A stretch of 64,000 nucleotides of DNA from Agrobacterium sp. AGB01 (GCF_014851585.1 NZ_JACVAB010000002.1:992001-1056000), one strand, 5' to 3'. Shown: positions 35,350-44,256, counted from the first letter of the stretch. Numbers and translations are program-made. Notes: generated by a model not told the origin, from the sequence alone.

Positions 35350-36072
35350 TCAGGCCGTCTCGTTGATCGTCTCGCCAAATACTTCCTCAAAGGACTGGCG
35401 CAACAGCGGGTCGACATCGCTCATCATCACTAGGAGACCCAGATCCACCAGGCTAGTGACGCCGAATTCCGAAATGCCACAGGGCACTATACCGGAAAAA
35501 TGTGACAGGTCAGGATCGACGTTGATGGCAAGTCCGTGGAAACTTACCCACTTTCTCAAGCGAATGCCAAGGGCGGCAATCTTGTCTTCGGCAATACGCC
35601 CATCCAGCAGGCGAGGGCGCTCCGGCCGCTGCACCCATACGCCAACCCGGTCTTCGCGGCGCTCGCCGCGCACATTCATCTTGTCAAGCGTACGGATAAT
35701 CACTTCCTCAAGACAGCTCACGTAAGCGCGCACATCTTGTCGGCGTCTTTTCAGGTCCAGCATGACATAGGCAACACGCTGGCCGGGGCCGTGATAGGTA
35801 TATTCGCCACCACGCCCGGTCTGGTAGACGGGAAAGCGGCTTGGCTCCAGCAAATCGGATGATGTTGCGCTTGTGCCGGCCGTATAAAGGGGCGGATGCT
35901 CCAGAAGCCAGACCAGTTCGTTTGCCTTGCCCTCTGAAATGGCGCCGACACGAGCTTCCATCTCGGCCATGGCCTCTTCATAGGGCACGGGACAGTCCGA
36001 GATTCGCCACTCAACAGGTACTGACTCGACCGTTGGCAGCATTGTTTTTTCAAAATCGGTGCGTGTGAGCAT
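35350..36072 (-). CDS. lipB: Octanoyl-[ACP]:protein octanoyltransferase LipB
   Basis: Moves octanoate from acyl carrier protein to lipoyl domains such as that of GcvH. 240 residues, with the motif [22 protein letters not shown]-like [12 protein letters not shown], and the catalytic cysteine in SGIVPCGI followed by GVTSL. ATG 36072 is supported by AAGGAC at a good distance; GTG 36090 would add six residues. It stands alone, upstream of tRNA-Leu on the other strand. Confidence 0.95.
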   Translation of the reverse strand: MLTRTDFEKTMLPTVESVPVEWRISDCPVPYEEAMAEMEARVGAISEGKANELVWLLEHPPLYTAGTSATSSDLLEPSRFPVYQTGRGGEYTYHGPGQRVAYVMLDLKRRRQDVRAYVSCLEEVIIRTLDKMNVRGERREDRVGVWVQRPERPRLLDGRIAEDKIAALGIRLRKWVSFHGLAINVDPDLSHFSGIVPCGISEFGVTSLVDLGLLVMMSDVDPLLRQSFEEVFGETINETA

Positions 36073-36263
36073 AATATGCGTCCTTTCCACAGCCTTTTCG
36101 CAGAATGATTATAGGGCTGCAAGGCCCGGTTTCCGGGCTTCTTGAATGTAGTAATTCACCTTCCGATTTTTAATTTCAAAAAACTGTCACGACACACTTG
36201 TGTACCGGAAATGCTTTTGCTACATGCTCGTTCGTCGCCGCAAGGACGACACTCTACCACGAT

Positions 36264-36348
36264 GCGGTCGTGGCGGAATTGGTAGACGCGCAGCGTTGAG
36301 GTCGCTGTGGGGCAACCCGTGGAAGTTCGAGTCTTCTCGACCGCACCA
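36264..36348 (+). tRNA. tRNA-Leu (anticodon GAG)
   Basis: 85 bases including an encoded CCA. The acceptor GCGGTCG pairs with CGACCGC. The D arm contains GGCGGAATTGGTAGACGC. The anticodon stem CAGCG/CGCTG encloses TTGAGGT with anticodon GAG. A long variable arm (GTGGGGCAACCCGT) and the T loop TTCGAGT follow. This is the class II form expected of leucine tRNAs. Confidence 0.97.
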
Positions 36349-36382
36349 ATTAAATCAACAACTTGTTGGTTTAAAAATAAAA

Positions 36383-36407
36383 ATGGCGGCTCTGCCGCCT
36401 TTTTTAT
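36383..36407 (+). terminator. Terminator after tRNA-Leu
   Basis: GGCGGC-TCT-GCCGCC followed by TTTTTTAT, 36 bp after the tRNA. A strong rho-independent terminator. Confidence 0.93.
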
Positions 36408-36683
36408 TGCCTGAATTTTAGAGCCTCTTTTCTTCCAGAAATGATGATTATGCACTGCCGAAGTGCGGGGTGTTTTGGAGTCGGAAATCTCTCCGATTTA
36501 CTCAGTTGTTGAGCCATACCTGCTCTTGCTGATATCGACGTGAGAGTTGGTGACTATGGCAGTAATGGTCTTTTGCCTGCTCTGGTGAGAGTGGCTATGG
36601 TTAACCGAAATATCTAATGCATAAGTGCTCTTATTCGGGAACGCGGGATTCCGGTCTCTAGCAAACTACGATATAGTTTTTGA
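36408..36683. other. Gap between tRNA terminator and methyltransferase
   Basis: Roughly 275 bp, AT-richer than surrounding core genes. I see no coding frame, no integrase remnant and no copy of the tRNA 3' end that would mark an attachment site. Confidence 0.4.
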
Positions 36684-37295
36684 ATGCAGAATACTTCTCA
36701 TGCCGTAATGGCCCAGCGTACAGAACCTAAAGACAGCGCAGACGATTTCCCAACGCCTCCTTGGGCAACAAGAGCTCTCATTGAGCATGTGATCGGTAAA
36801 GAAAAAGTACGTGAGTTAACTTGCCTTGAACCAGCGGCTGGACGCGGATACATGGCTAGACCTTTGTCCGAGTATTTTCGGGAGGTCGACGCTTCGGATG
36901 CGAATCCTTATGGGTTCTGTCCTGTGCGCGACTTTCTAACTCACCCTTATGAAACGAGATCGCGCGATTGGGTAATAACAAATCCACCATTCAGATTGGC
37001 AGAGGAATTTGTTGAGCGAGCCCTAGTTGTGGCGCGTTCTGGGGTGGCAATATTGGCTAGGACCGTTTTTTTAGAAAGCGTCGGTCGTTACGAGAATATA
37101 TTTAAGAAGCGACCACCAACATTATTTGCACAATTTACCGAACGTGTACCTATGGTCAAAGGACGAGTTGACGCCAAGGCGTCGACGGCCACTGGATATG
37201 CTTGGTTTGTGTGGGAAAACGGTGTTCAGAGCTCCCGGCTCGCTTGGGTTCCGCCGTGTCGACGTTCGCTCGAGCGGCCGGGAGATTACTTGTAG
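36684..37295 (+). CDS. Orphan DNA methyltransferase-like protein, phage/mobile type
   Basis: 203 residues. Starts with a DFPTPPWATRAL segment typical of phage and mobile-element methyltransferases, then the AdoMet motif CLEPAAGRGYMA near residues 48-59 and the catalytic NPPF at 100-103, as in N6-adenine enzymes. There is no target-recognition domain or restriction partner, so an orphan phage-type enzyme is likely. Codon use is more AT-rich than its neighbours. It lies beside tRNA-Leu and is convergent, by one base, with the next gene. Activity is not assured. Confidence 0.8.
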   Translation: MQNTSHAVMAQRTEPKDSADDFPTPPWATRALIEHVIGKEKVRELTCLEPAAGRGYMARPLSEYFREVDASDANPYGFCPVRDFLTHPYETRSRDWVITNPPFRLAEEFVERALVVARSGVAILARTVFLESVGRYENIFKKRPPTLFAQFTERVPMVKGRVDAKASTATGYAWFVWENGVQSSRLAWVPPCRRSLERPGDYL

Positions 37296-37296
37296 T

Positions 37297-37602
37297 TCAT
37301 TCGTTTTTGTTGAAGTTTTCGATGCCTTCTTTCAGGAGAGACAGAGCGGTTGTGCTATCTCCTGCTTCTAATGCCTCAATTGCTTTTATGGCTTTGTAGC
37401 GCAATCTTCGTCCTTTCATGCCGGGTGGGCCGCTTGGGGGGAGTTCATTTTTAGGCGCGGCGTCTGTCGTGCCGTATTTGCCACTCAAGGCATCAGCCAC
37501 TCTTCCTTGGTTTTCACCGAACCAAGCCGCAACATTATGCTGATCGTCTCCCCTTGCCACCATTCCAATCATGATTTTGGCATCGTTACTTGAAACCACC
37601 AT
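37297..37602 (-). CDS. Small protein of mobile-element type
   Basis: 101 residues from ATG 37602, which has a strong GGAGGGAG 5-6 bases upstream. The sequence IMIGMVARGDDQHNVAAWFGENQGRVAD resembles a helix-turn-helix unit seen in small proteins of rhizobial mobile regions, with a C-terminal helix ALSLLKEGIENF. The middle is Pro/Gly/Lys-rich. It ends one base from the methyltransferase stop. A DNA-binding role is inference. Confidence 0.65.
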   Translation of the reverse strand: MVVSSNDAKIMIGMVARGDDQHNVAAWFGENQGRVADALSGKYGTTDAAPKNELPPSGPPGMKGRRLRYKAIKAIEALEAGDSTTALSLLKEGIENFNKNE

Positions 37603-37889
37603 CGAACTCCCTCCAACCCAGCGTTGTGACGACCAGATCATATTCACACTAATCGTGGAGTCTAGAGCGAATTGAAGTTTCGTTTTGAGAATAGATTGTA
37701 AGTATAAAAAAATAAAAAACTGGTGGTGTGAAGTTTCTCCGCGTTTTATTTTTTTGTATTCGCGCGGGCGTTTTGTGGATCTGCAATACTGCATTTCTGC
37801 GAAAACAAGAGACTGTGCTCTAGTTTCCTTTCATTGATTCATTCTCTAGAACTACCGCCCACCAACCCCTAAACCTCCGTGCGAATCCT

Positions 37890-38459
37890 GTGTTTGAACC
37901 TGAACCACTGCCAAGCTTTGATGATGTGCCTGATACCGTGCCAACCAAGCGCATGTTGTCATGGGCCAAGAACTCGACGCTTTATCGTTTGCAGCGGCAG
38001 ATCATGTCGGAGCAGCAACTGGCCAATGCCATCAAACGCAAGGCGCAGAAGAAGTTCGAGGGCATAACGCCGGAGCAGGTGCAGGCCTTGGCGGATGCAG
38101 CGGTGAAGATCGGTTACGATCTCAAGGCGCTGGATGATGAGGTCTTTGCCGGCATTACCACCCGCAATGCGGTCAGAAACGGCAAGTCGCGGCGGATGAT
38201 TGCCCAGAAACTGTCGATCAAGGGTGTGGCATCAGAGACGGCAGCCGTGGCGCTGGATGAGGCGGATGATCTCTACGCCGCTGTGGTGTTTGCGCGCAAA
38301 CGGGCGTTTGGGCCGTTTCGGCGTGTTGATCTCGATGAAAAACGCCATGGCAAGGAAATGTCGTCCTTTGCGCGCAGCGGCTTCAGCTTTGATATTGGCA
38401 AGAAGGTATTTGCGATGAGCTTTGAGGATGCCGAAGAGGTTCTGGCCAACGGCCCTTGA
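37890..38459 (+). CDS. recX: Regulatory protein RecX
   Basis: 189-residue helical protein that binds and modulates RecA filaments. Features: SWAKNSTLYRLQRQIMSEQQL at the N terminus, three-helix repeats such as NGKSRRMIAQKLSIKGV, and the ending FARSGFSFDIGKKVF. The start is GTG 37890 without a strong ribosome site. RecX often follows recA; here it stands apart, next to a mobile-type patch, as is common in Rhizobiales. Confidence 0.9.
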   Translation: MFEPEPLPSFDDVPDTVPTKRMLSWAKNSTLYRLQRQIMSEQQLANAIKRKAQKKFEGITPEQVQALADAAVKIGYDLKALDDEVFAGITTRNAVRNGKSRRMIAQKLSIKGVASETAAVALDEADDLYAAVVFARKRAFGPFRRVDLDEKRHGKEMSSFARSGFSFDIGKKVFAMSFEDAEEVLANGP

Positions 38460-38470
38460 TCAGGCTCCGT

Positions 38471-38878
38471 TTATGGTTTCGGTGCCTGTTGTTCGGCAGA
38501 CTGTTGTTTCAGATAGGCGATGAGGTCATCGACCTTGTCCTCAGTCCAGAAACCGAAAAACCGCATGGATGTGCCGGGCAGAAATTTTTTCGGGCTGGCT
38601 AGGAATTGCGACAACTGATCCTCTGACCACACAAGGCCATTGGCGCCGGCATCTTTCATCGCCTGCGAATAGGATTTGTAGTCCTCAATTGATCCGGCAG
38701 GCCTGTCCATGATGCCGACCAGATGTGGCCCCATACGGTTGCTTGGCTGTTCAATGGCATGGCAGGGCGCGCAGATGCTGAACACCTGTTTGCCGCGCAC
38801 CACATCACCTTCGGCATGGGCCGGTATAGAAAGACAGAGCAGACAGGCTGTTGTCACAAGCAGGGTACGGCGTGTCAC
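38471..38878 (-). CDS. Periplasmic c-type cytochrome (class I)
   Basis: 135 residues with a signal peptide (LLVTTACLLCLSIPAHA). Heme attachment is CAPCH near residue 36, the distal methionine is probably in GTSMRFFGF, and the C-terminal helix is EDKVDDLIAYLKQQ. The size and the MGPHLVGIMDRPAG loop fit cytochrome c2/c550-type electron carriers. It is convergent with recX, 11 bp apart. Confidence 0.93.
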   Translation of the reverse strand: MTRRTLLVTTACLLCLSIPAHAEGDVVRGKQVFSICAPCHAIEQPSNRMGPHLVGIMDRPAGSIEDYKSYSQAMKDAGANGLVWSEDQLSQFLASPKKFLPGTSMRFFGFWTEDKVDDLIAYLKQQSAEQQAPKP

Positions 38879-39070
38879 GTCACGGTCTCCATTTGCGTTT
38901 CATCCTTGTCATATGAAAATTCCGGACGGGATGTGAAGAGACTGCGTGGTCATGCGACGTTTTACCACGAGTGGTTTTTAAAGTCGTGATGGCGTGGTGT
39001 GGCCGATATTGAAGTTGAGAAAAAATAATAGTAAGGTCGCTTCGTTCAAATTATTTTGAAGGCGCGCCTC

Positions 39071-39967
39071 ATGACCGTTCCGTTTCGCCAGCCCTTGCCG
39101 TTGCTGGACAATGATATTCTGAGAACGTTTGTGGCTATTGCCGAAACGGGCAATTTCTCCACGGCGGCTGAGGTGGTGTTTCGCACGCCGTCGGCCGTTT
39201 CCATGCAGATCAAGAAACTTGAGGAGCAGTTGCGCACCACATTGTTCCTGCGCGACGCGCGTTCCGTAACACTGACCGCGCATGGCGAAATGCTGCTGAC
39301 CTATGCGCGGCGGATGATTGCGCTGTCCAACGAGGCGGTGTCGCGTTTCATCATGCCGGAACTGTCAGGCGTCGTGCGGCTTGGCGCGCCGGAAGATATT
39401 GGCGAGCGTGGGTTGCTGCCGGGTATCCTCAAGAGCTTTGCGGAAGTGTTTCCCGGCATCATGGTGGATGTGACGATTGATTCCAGCTCCAGCCTTTATA
39501 AGCGGATGGATGAAAAACGTCTGGATCTGGCGCTGGTCAACTGTGCCTCACACCCGTTGCGCAACACCGGTGAGGTGATGATGCGCGAAAGGCTGGTCTG
39601 GGCCGGTGCGAAATGTGGTACGGCGCATCTGCGGGATCCGTTGCCGATTTCTATCTGGGAAGATGGCTGCATCTGGCGTTCCGACGCCATTACCGCGCTC
39701 GATAAACGCAATCGCTCCTACCGCGTCGCTTATCTGAGCGGCCACACCATGGCGCAGCATGCGGCGATTGCCGCTGATCTCGCCATTGCGCCTTTGCCAC
39801 GTTCTTATGTGCAGAATGACATGGTCATTCTGGGTGATAAGGAAGGGTTACCGGAGCTTGGCTGGTTCGATATTCGTCTGCTGGTTTGCGACAAGCCATC
39901 CCGGCCGATTGAGACGGTGGCTGAAAGCATTCGCAACGCCTTTGCCGAACTGGTGAAATCGGTCTGA
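39071..39967 (+). CDS. LysR-family transcriptional regulator
   Basis: 298 residues. The N-terminal winged helix-turn-helix (LRTFVAIAETGNFSTAAEVV, then SAVSMQIKKLEEQL) precedes a periplasmic-binding-protein-like effector domain. The start is ATG 39071 with AAGG upstream; a TTG at 39056 is less likely. It is convergent with the MetF-like gene, separated by 39 bp, so it does not share a promoter with it. Its target and effector are unknown. Confidence 0.92.
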   Translation: MTVPFRQPLPLLDNDILRTFVAIAETGNFSTAAEVVFRTPSAVSMQIKKLEEQLRTTLFLRDARSVTLTAHGEMLLTYARRMIALSNEAVSRFIMPELSGVVRLGAPEDIGERGLLPGILKSFAEVFPGIMVDVTIDSSSSLYKRMDEKRLDLALVNCASHPLRNTGEVMMRERLVWAGAKCGTAHLRDPLPISIWEDGCIWRSDAITALDKRNRSYRVAYLSGHTMAQHAAIAADLAIAPLPRSYVQNDMVILGDKEGLPELGWFDIRLLVCDKPSRPIETVAESIRNAFAELVKSV

Positions 39968-40006
39968 GTGGTCAGGCATCGCTTATGACGGCGATGCGCA
40001 ATCATT

Positions 40007-40882
40007 TCATAGAGTGGCGGCGCCCTGGGTGGGTGAAAGAGAAGGTGGCCATGTGCCGCGCTCTCGCAACCACTGCGCCGAATTGACCAGACCGCCAAAT
40101 GGGAAAACATGCATCTGGCGGATGGCACTGTCAGGATTGTTGAGCCAAAAATCCTCAATCGGTTTCACCACGCCTTCAGGAGAATGGCGGGTGGCAAGCG
40201 CGGTCAGCGACAGGGCGTTCTTGCGCAGATAGGCAATGGAATTGCCGACGCCACACAAGGCTGCATATTTAATGAGGGTGGTCACCTTCGCCGGACCTGC
40301 CACACCAATGTGGACGGGCAGGGTAATGCCCTGTTGTTTCAGCGTTTCAGACCAGGTGATGAATTTGTCTGGTGCAAAGCCGAACTGCGTCAATAGTCGC
40401 AGTTCAGTTCCGCTGGTGTCAGCATAAAGTTGTTTCTGCTGCAGTGCCTCCTGCGCAACCGCGTCATTAAAGTCCGGGCTTCCCTCGGGGTGGCCAGCAA
40501 CAGCCATGCGGTTGATGCCGTATTTTTCAAAGAGGTGGCTGTTAATCAAATCCATGGCGCTGGTGAATTCGCCTAGCGGTTTTGGCACACCGCCCCCGAT
40601 GATCAGCACATCCTTGACGCCAGCTTCGCTGGCAGAGCGTTTAATGCGGGTTTCCAGCAACTCGCGGGATGGCATGCGGCGCGCTGCAAAATGCGGCACC
40701 GGTTCATAGCCCAGATCGCGCAGCCGTTTTGCCGCACCGATCATGGTGTCCAGCGGCTCGGTGCCGATATCCGTAAGATAGACCGACGTTCCCTCGGGAA
40801 ACAGGCCGGGCAAGTCTTTCGATTCGACTGCCTGTTTGGGGGACACTTCGATGGAGGCTGCGATTTGTTTCAAGGTGTGCAC
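40007..40882 (-). CDS. Divergent methylenetetrahydrofolate reductase-like protein
   Basis: 291 residues with the MetF TIM-barrel pattern. The N-terminal IEVSPK corresponds to the EFFPP segment, and PHFAARRMPSREL to the H-x-x-x-R region. The segment DVLIIGGGVPKPLG aligns with the ALRGD stretch of E. coli MetF and lacks the Asp that acts near the flavin. A housekeeping metF should therefore exist elsewhere. The formyltransferase gene upstream, about 100 bp away on the same strand, suggests a specialised one-carbon function. Substrate unknown. Confidence 0.8.
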   Translation of the reverse strand: MHTLKQIAASIEVSPKQAVESKDLPGLFPEGTSVYLTDIGTEPLDTMIGAAKRLRDLGYEPVPHFAARRMPSRELLETRIKRSASEAGVKDVLIIGGGVPKPLGEFTSAMDLINSHLFEKYGINRMAVAGHPEGSPDFNDAVAQEALQQKQLYADTSGTELRLLTQFGFAPDKFITWSETLKQQGITLPVHIGVAGPAKVTTLIKYAALCGVGNSIAYLRKNALSLTALATRHSPEGVVKPIEDFWLNNPDSAIRQMHVFPFGGLVNSAQWLRERGTWPPSLSPTQGAATL

Positions 40883-40983
40883 ATTCCTTTTTATGAAACA
40901 TGCCTGTTTCTATTGGATGCTTCTTTAATTAACACGACACTTCTATTGTAGGAATGCGACTGGCGACTACCAGATATTCCTTT

Positions 40984-41778
40984 TTATGCCGTGCCCAGCC
41001 AAATCCACACCGGTGGAGGGAAACGCAGCACGGATTTCCCTGCCGGTTGATGCGGTTTCAGGGTGCCCGACAGCGCATCTTCAATGGCGTTGATGGCAAT
41101 GCCAGTGGAGGCTGCGGTCAACAGCAGCGGGTAAGTGGCCATGGTATCGGCCTTATCAGGTGTGGTGCGCTGCTCGTACAAAGTGCCACCGGTATCCACG
41201 CCCTTGTCGACCAGATGCACCGTTGCGCCAAAATTGCCCGCGTCATTTTCGACCAACGACCAGTAACCGCCCATCTGGCCACGATACATAGGGTTGATGC
41301 CAGCGTGAAAGTTGATGACCGGGCAGGGTATGGCGGCCAGGTTTTTTTCCGAAAGAATACGGCAGGAAATGGTGAAGACCACATCGGGTTTCAGCGCTTC
41401 CACAGCCGTGCGACATTCGTCACTGTTGAGTGATAGGACCTTGATGACAGGAATATCAGGGTTTTCGTCGGCCCTCAGGCCGTGCTGCGCGATGATTTCA
41501 GCCGAGCGTTTGGCAGCGACGGTTTTATAAAGTCGTGAGGCAATCATCGTTGCCAGTTGGCCAAAGGCATTGATCCAGCCAAGACGTCTGGCGCGACGTT
41601 TTACAATCTCGCCCTTTGATTCTGGCAATTCCTTGATGATGTGAATATCGGTAAAGCGCTCTGACAATGCGTTGATCATCACCTGCGGGTTAAGACCACC
41701 GGCGGTGAATATAACGATCCGGCCCTGCACGGCTGCGGGTTGCAGCTTTTGCACGTCATCTGTCTCATTGTCCGGCAT
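40984..41778 (-). CDS. Formyltransferase-family protein
   Basis: 264 residues with a formyl transferase N-type domain. The motifs INFHAGINPMYRGQMG (equivalent of the His-x-Gly-x-x-Pro loop) and TVHLVDKGVDTGG, with the folate-loop Asp, are both clear. It is shorter than methionyl-tRNA formyltransferase and lacks its C-terminal domain, so it more likely formylates a sugar or another small substrate, or is a formyltetrahydrofolate-using enzyme. It lies upstream of the MetF-like gene on the same strand. Confidence 0.82.
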   Translation of the reverse strand: MPDNETDDVQKLQPAAVQGRIVIFTAGGLNPQVMINALSERFTDIHIIKELPESKGEIVKRRARRLGWINAFGQLATMIASRLYKTVAAKRSAEIIAQHGLRADENPDIPVIKVLSLNSDECRTAVEALKPDVVFTISCRILSEKNLAAIPCPVINFHAGINPMYRGQMGGYWSLVENDAGNFGATVHLVDKGVDTGGTLYEQRTTPDKADTMATYPLLLTAASTGIAINAIEDALSGTLKPHQPAGKSVLRFPPPVWIWLGTA

Positions 41779-41949
41779 TCAAATGCTCCACTGTTTGGCC
41801 AGCAGATTGCGCATGTTGTTTCAAAAATGAATTAAGCGCGCAGAGGTTTTATTTTTTCTCGTGACCGCGGGAACCAAATGCACATCGCGACGTTACGCTT
41901 CCGCAAGTTCCAACGTTCCTTTTGAACGTCCTACTCGGGGAGACATCTT

Positions 41950-42111
41950 ATGACATCACGTAAACTTACCGCCATCGTTACTGTTCTCGCTGCCGTCACC
42001 ATGCTGAGCGCCTGCGGCAATACAATTCGCGGCGTTGGCAGAGACACAGCAAATGCTGTTGATGCAACGCAGGATGCCGGTCGCAGTGTAGACCGCGCAG
42101 CATCGCGCTAA
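41950..42111 (+). CDS. Entericidin A/B-type small lipoprotein
   Basis: 53 residues. Signal with lipobox LSAC (Cys about 22), then GNTIRGVGRDTANAVDATQDAGRSV, the amphipathic helix typical of the entericidin EcnA/EcnB family. GGGAGA lies upstream of the ATG and a terminator follows directly. Attached to a membrane by lipid. In enterics the pair acts as a toxin/antitoxin-like lipoprotein system; alphaproteobacterial members are single, with unknown roles. Confidence 0.88.
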   Translation: MTSRKLTAIVTVLAAVTMLSACGNTIRGVGRDTANAVDATQDAGRSVDRAASR

Positions 42112-42138
42112 AATCTCCAGGAGATGCGGCAAACAAAA

Positions 42139-42181
42139 GCGCCGCCCGACGTCTTTCGAGGGAACGTCGGCGGCGTTTTTG
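42139..42181 (+). terminator. Terminator of the entericidin gene
   Basis: GCCGCCCGACGT pairs, with one bulge, with ACGTCGGCGGC and is followed by GTTTTTG. It begins 27 bp after the stop. Confidence 0.88.
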
Positions 42182-42207
42182 AAGTCATGGTCAGGCCGTC
42201 TGAGAAA

Positions 42208-42921
42208 TCAGGCGGCTTTTTTCGTTGTTCTGGAAACAGCAGGCACGGACTTTGCGGTGGCTTTTGGTACAAGGGCCAGGATTTCGCTGGCGAGTGCAAA
42301 TGCGTTGTCCTTGGCTTTGTCCAGATTGCTGACGCGCTCCGGGTCCATGCTGTCAAGCGAACCGCCGGATACAAAGATGTCGCGGTAGGCAGCACGTTCA
42401 ATCAACGGAGTGTCGAGAACATGCACCTGGCGCTCGGCCAGCAGGCCCTTGACCGCCTGCATGGAGCGGGTGGTGATGATTGGGCTGATGCGCGTCAACA
42501 CAACCGAATGCGGAATGTGGATGTCGCATTTTTCGGACAGGTCTTTCATCAGTTCAAGAATTTGCGCGCCGCCAATGGCGTCCATGGCGCAACCCTGAAC
42601 CGGCACCATCACGTGGTTGGCAAAACCGATTGCCTTGGCCAGCAGTGGCGAGCGGCCACCGGGCAGGTCGATCAGGATATAGCCGCCGCGTTTCTTGGCG
42701 CTCTTGATGCAATCTTCAATATTGTCGTCGGTGATACCGGATACCACGGAAAGATTCTTGGGTGCTTTTGCGAGGGCATGCCAGCGCGATACCCACTGCT
42801 GAGGGTCCGCGTCCATTAGGGTTACACGGTGGCCAAGCCGTGCAAGTTCACTGGCCACAATAACGGCAACTGTTGTTTTTCCAGCGCCACCCTTTGTATT
42901 TGCAATAGTAATGATTGGCAT
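42208..42921 (-). CDS. ParA-family ATPase without ParB partner
   Basis: 237-residue ParA/MinD-type protein. It has the deviant Walker A KGGAGKTT near residues 10-17, Walker A' VTLMDADPQQW, and Walker B ILIDLPGG. VirC1-like members of this family also begin this way. No parB gene follows, so it is not the chromosome partition pair; it may position a polar or membrane complex. A perfect TTAA-N7-TTAA box lies about 100 bp upstream of its start. Confidence 0.88.
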   Translation of the reverse strand: MPIITIANTKGGAGKTTVAVIVASELARLGHRVTLMDADPQQWVSRWHALAKAPKNLSVVSGITDDNIEDCIKSAKKRGGYILIDLPGGRSPLLAKAIGFANHVMVPVQGCAMDAIGGAQILELMKDLSEKCDIHIPHSVVLTRISPIITTRSMQAVKGLLAERQVHVLDTPLIERAAYRDIFVSGGSLDSMDPERVSNLDKAKDNAFALASEILALVPKATAKSVPAVSRTTKKAA

Positions 42922-43018
42922 AATATCTGAACCCCTAGATGTGTTCGAGCCTTCTCATCGCCCGTTAAAGGCACCTTGGTCATTCATGGTGCTGACGCGG
43001 AGTAAGCATTAATCATGG

Positions 43019-43033
43019 TTAACGGCTGGTTAA
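43019..43033. promoter_or_regulatory. CtrA-type box between divergent genes
   Basis: TTAA-CGGCTGG-TTAA matches the full CtrA consensus TTAA-N7-TTAA. A third TTAA lies six bases further left (43009-43012), giving overlapping half-sites. Distance to the ParA start is about 98 bp and to the right-hand gene about 117 bp. CtrA control of either gene is inference. Confidence 0.55.
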
Positions 43034-43149
43034 TTTTGACGCCTCGAAACCCGCGGATTTTGCTTTTGTTAACCACTATTGACGCATTCTTACCGCCAAC
43101 CCGCCAGATTTGGCGGGTATCACACAGATGAAAAGGGAGGTTTGGCGCG

Positions 43150-43896
43150 TTGGTTTGGTCGAGACTGGCAGTTGTTGCAGGGTGTTTTTTGCTGGCGGGT
43201 GGAGTGAGTACGGTGGCCGCATGTGAAGATATTGAACATGCAGGCGCAAATTACACCGTCTGCACCTTTGACCCACACACTGATTCTATCCGCATTTTTG
43301 ACCGCGACCCGATAACAGGCCAGTTTTTTGGCTCCTTTGCCAATCTGTCGTCCTCCCTTTGGGGGCGTGGACTGTTCACCAGATTTGCCATGAATGGCGG
43401 CATGTACCACCGCAACCTGTCACCGGTCGGTTTATATGTGGAGTATGGGCGGGAGCTGAAACGCATCAGCACTGGTTTCGGCTGGGGCAATTTCCACCTG
43501 AAACCAAACGGCGTGTTTTACCTGCAAGGCGACAAGGCAGGCGTGCTGGAAACAGATGCCTATGTGAAGAGTGGCATAAAGCCTGATTTTGCCACTCAGT
43601 CCGGACCGATGTTGCTGATAGACGGCAATGTGCATCCGCGCTTTCTCCCGGAAAGCGATAGCCTGAACCGGCGTAACGGTGTGGGTGTGTCAGACGATGG
43701 CAAGGTGCATTTTGTCATCGTCGACGCACTGGTTCGGTTCTATGATTTTGCGACGCTGTTCCGTGACAGGCTGAATGTGAAAAACGCGCTGTACCTGGAC
43801 GGTTCTATTTCCAGTGTCGAAATACCCGAGCGCAACCGGCGCGATGACCATTCGCCGCTGGGGCCGATCATCGCGGTGGTCGAAAAGATGCCCTAA
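43150..43896 (+). CDS. Phosphodiester glycosidase (NAGPA) family exported protein
   Basis: 248 residues with a signal peptide (LAVVAGCFLLAGGVSTVAA). The domain has MNGGMYHRNLSPVGLYV, NGVFYLQGDKAGV, the TQSGPMLLIDG motif and the final NALYLDGSISS. These are characteristic of the NAGPA/DUF2233 family, which cleaves N-acetylglucosamine-phosphodiester in animals and has unassigned roles in bacteria. TTG 43150 is used because GGGAGG is 11 bases upstream and no ATG fits. Probably periplasmic, acting on envelope glycans by inference. Confidence 0.83.
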   Translation: MVWSRLAVVAGCFLLAGGVSTVAACEDIEHAGANYTVCTFDPHTDSIRIFDRDPITGQFFGSFANLSSSLWGRGLFTRFAMNGGMYHRNLSPVGLYVEYGRELKRISTGFGWGNFHLKPNGVFYLQGDKAGVLETDAYVKSGIKPDFATQSGPMLLIDGNVHPRFLPESDSLNRRNGVGVSDDGKVHFVIVDALVRFYDFATLFRDRLNVKNALYLDGSISSVEIPERNRRDDHSPLGPIIAVVEKMP

Positions 43897-43905
43897 GGTT
43901 TGGGA

Positions 43906-44256
43906 TCAGAGTGCCGATTTCGGGTAGGCTTTTTCAAGTCCGCCCGATTTGCCAAGACCTTTCTTGAAGGCGGCAAAGGCCGGATGCTGGCTGGAGCGCG
44001 AAACCTCGTTCAGGCGGATCTGCAAACGGGCGGGTGCATTGGTGCCAAGCCACTCCCCACCGGTTTCCAGTTTCAACGAGTTCAGGAAGCGCGCCGCCGA
44101 CTGCTGCTCAAGGTAAAGCTGCAAACCGCCAAGCAGGCTTTCGTCCTGCTGGGCATTCTCCATCAGCAGTTTCAGCCATGCCTGATCCTCGCCCGACAGG
44201 CTGGTCAATTTCGCTGCAACGGTGTCGCGGTCTGGAAAAGAAGGGGAAGCCTGCAT
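43906..44256 (-). CDS. Hypothetical 116-residue protein
   Basis: Soluble helical protein: LSGEDQAWLKLLMENAQQDESLLGG is followed by LYLEQQSAARFLNSL. It ends in a basic Gly-rich tail (KKGLGKSGG). AGAGG lies upstream of the ATG. It ends 9 bp from the NAGPA-family gene stop (convergent). No family recognised. Confidence 0.7.
   Translation of the reverse strand: MQASPSFPDRDTVAAKLTSLSGEDQAWLKLLMENAQQDESLLGGLQLYLEQQSAARFLNSLKLETGGEWLGTNAPARLQIRLNEVSRSSQHPAFAAFKKGLGKSGGLEKAYPKSAL

Noticed and set aside
36349..37889. Attachment-site duplication of the tRNA-Leu 3' end.
   Set aside because: No second copy of the acceptor/T-arm end was seen downstream and no integrase gene is present.
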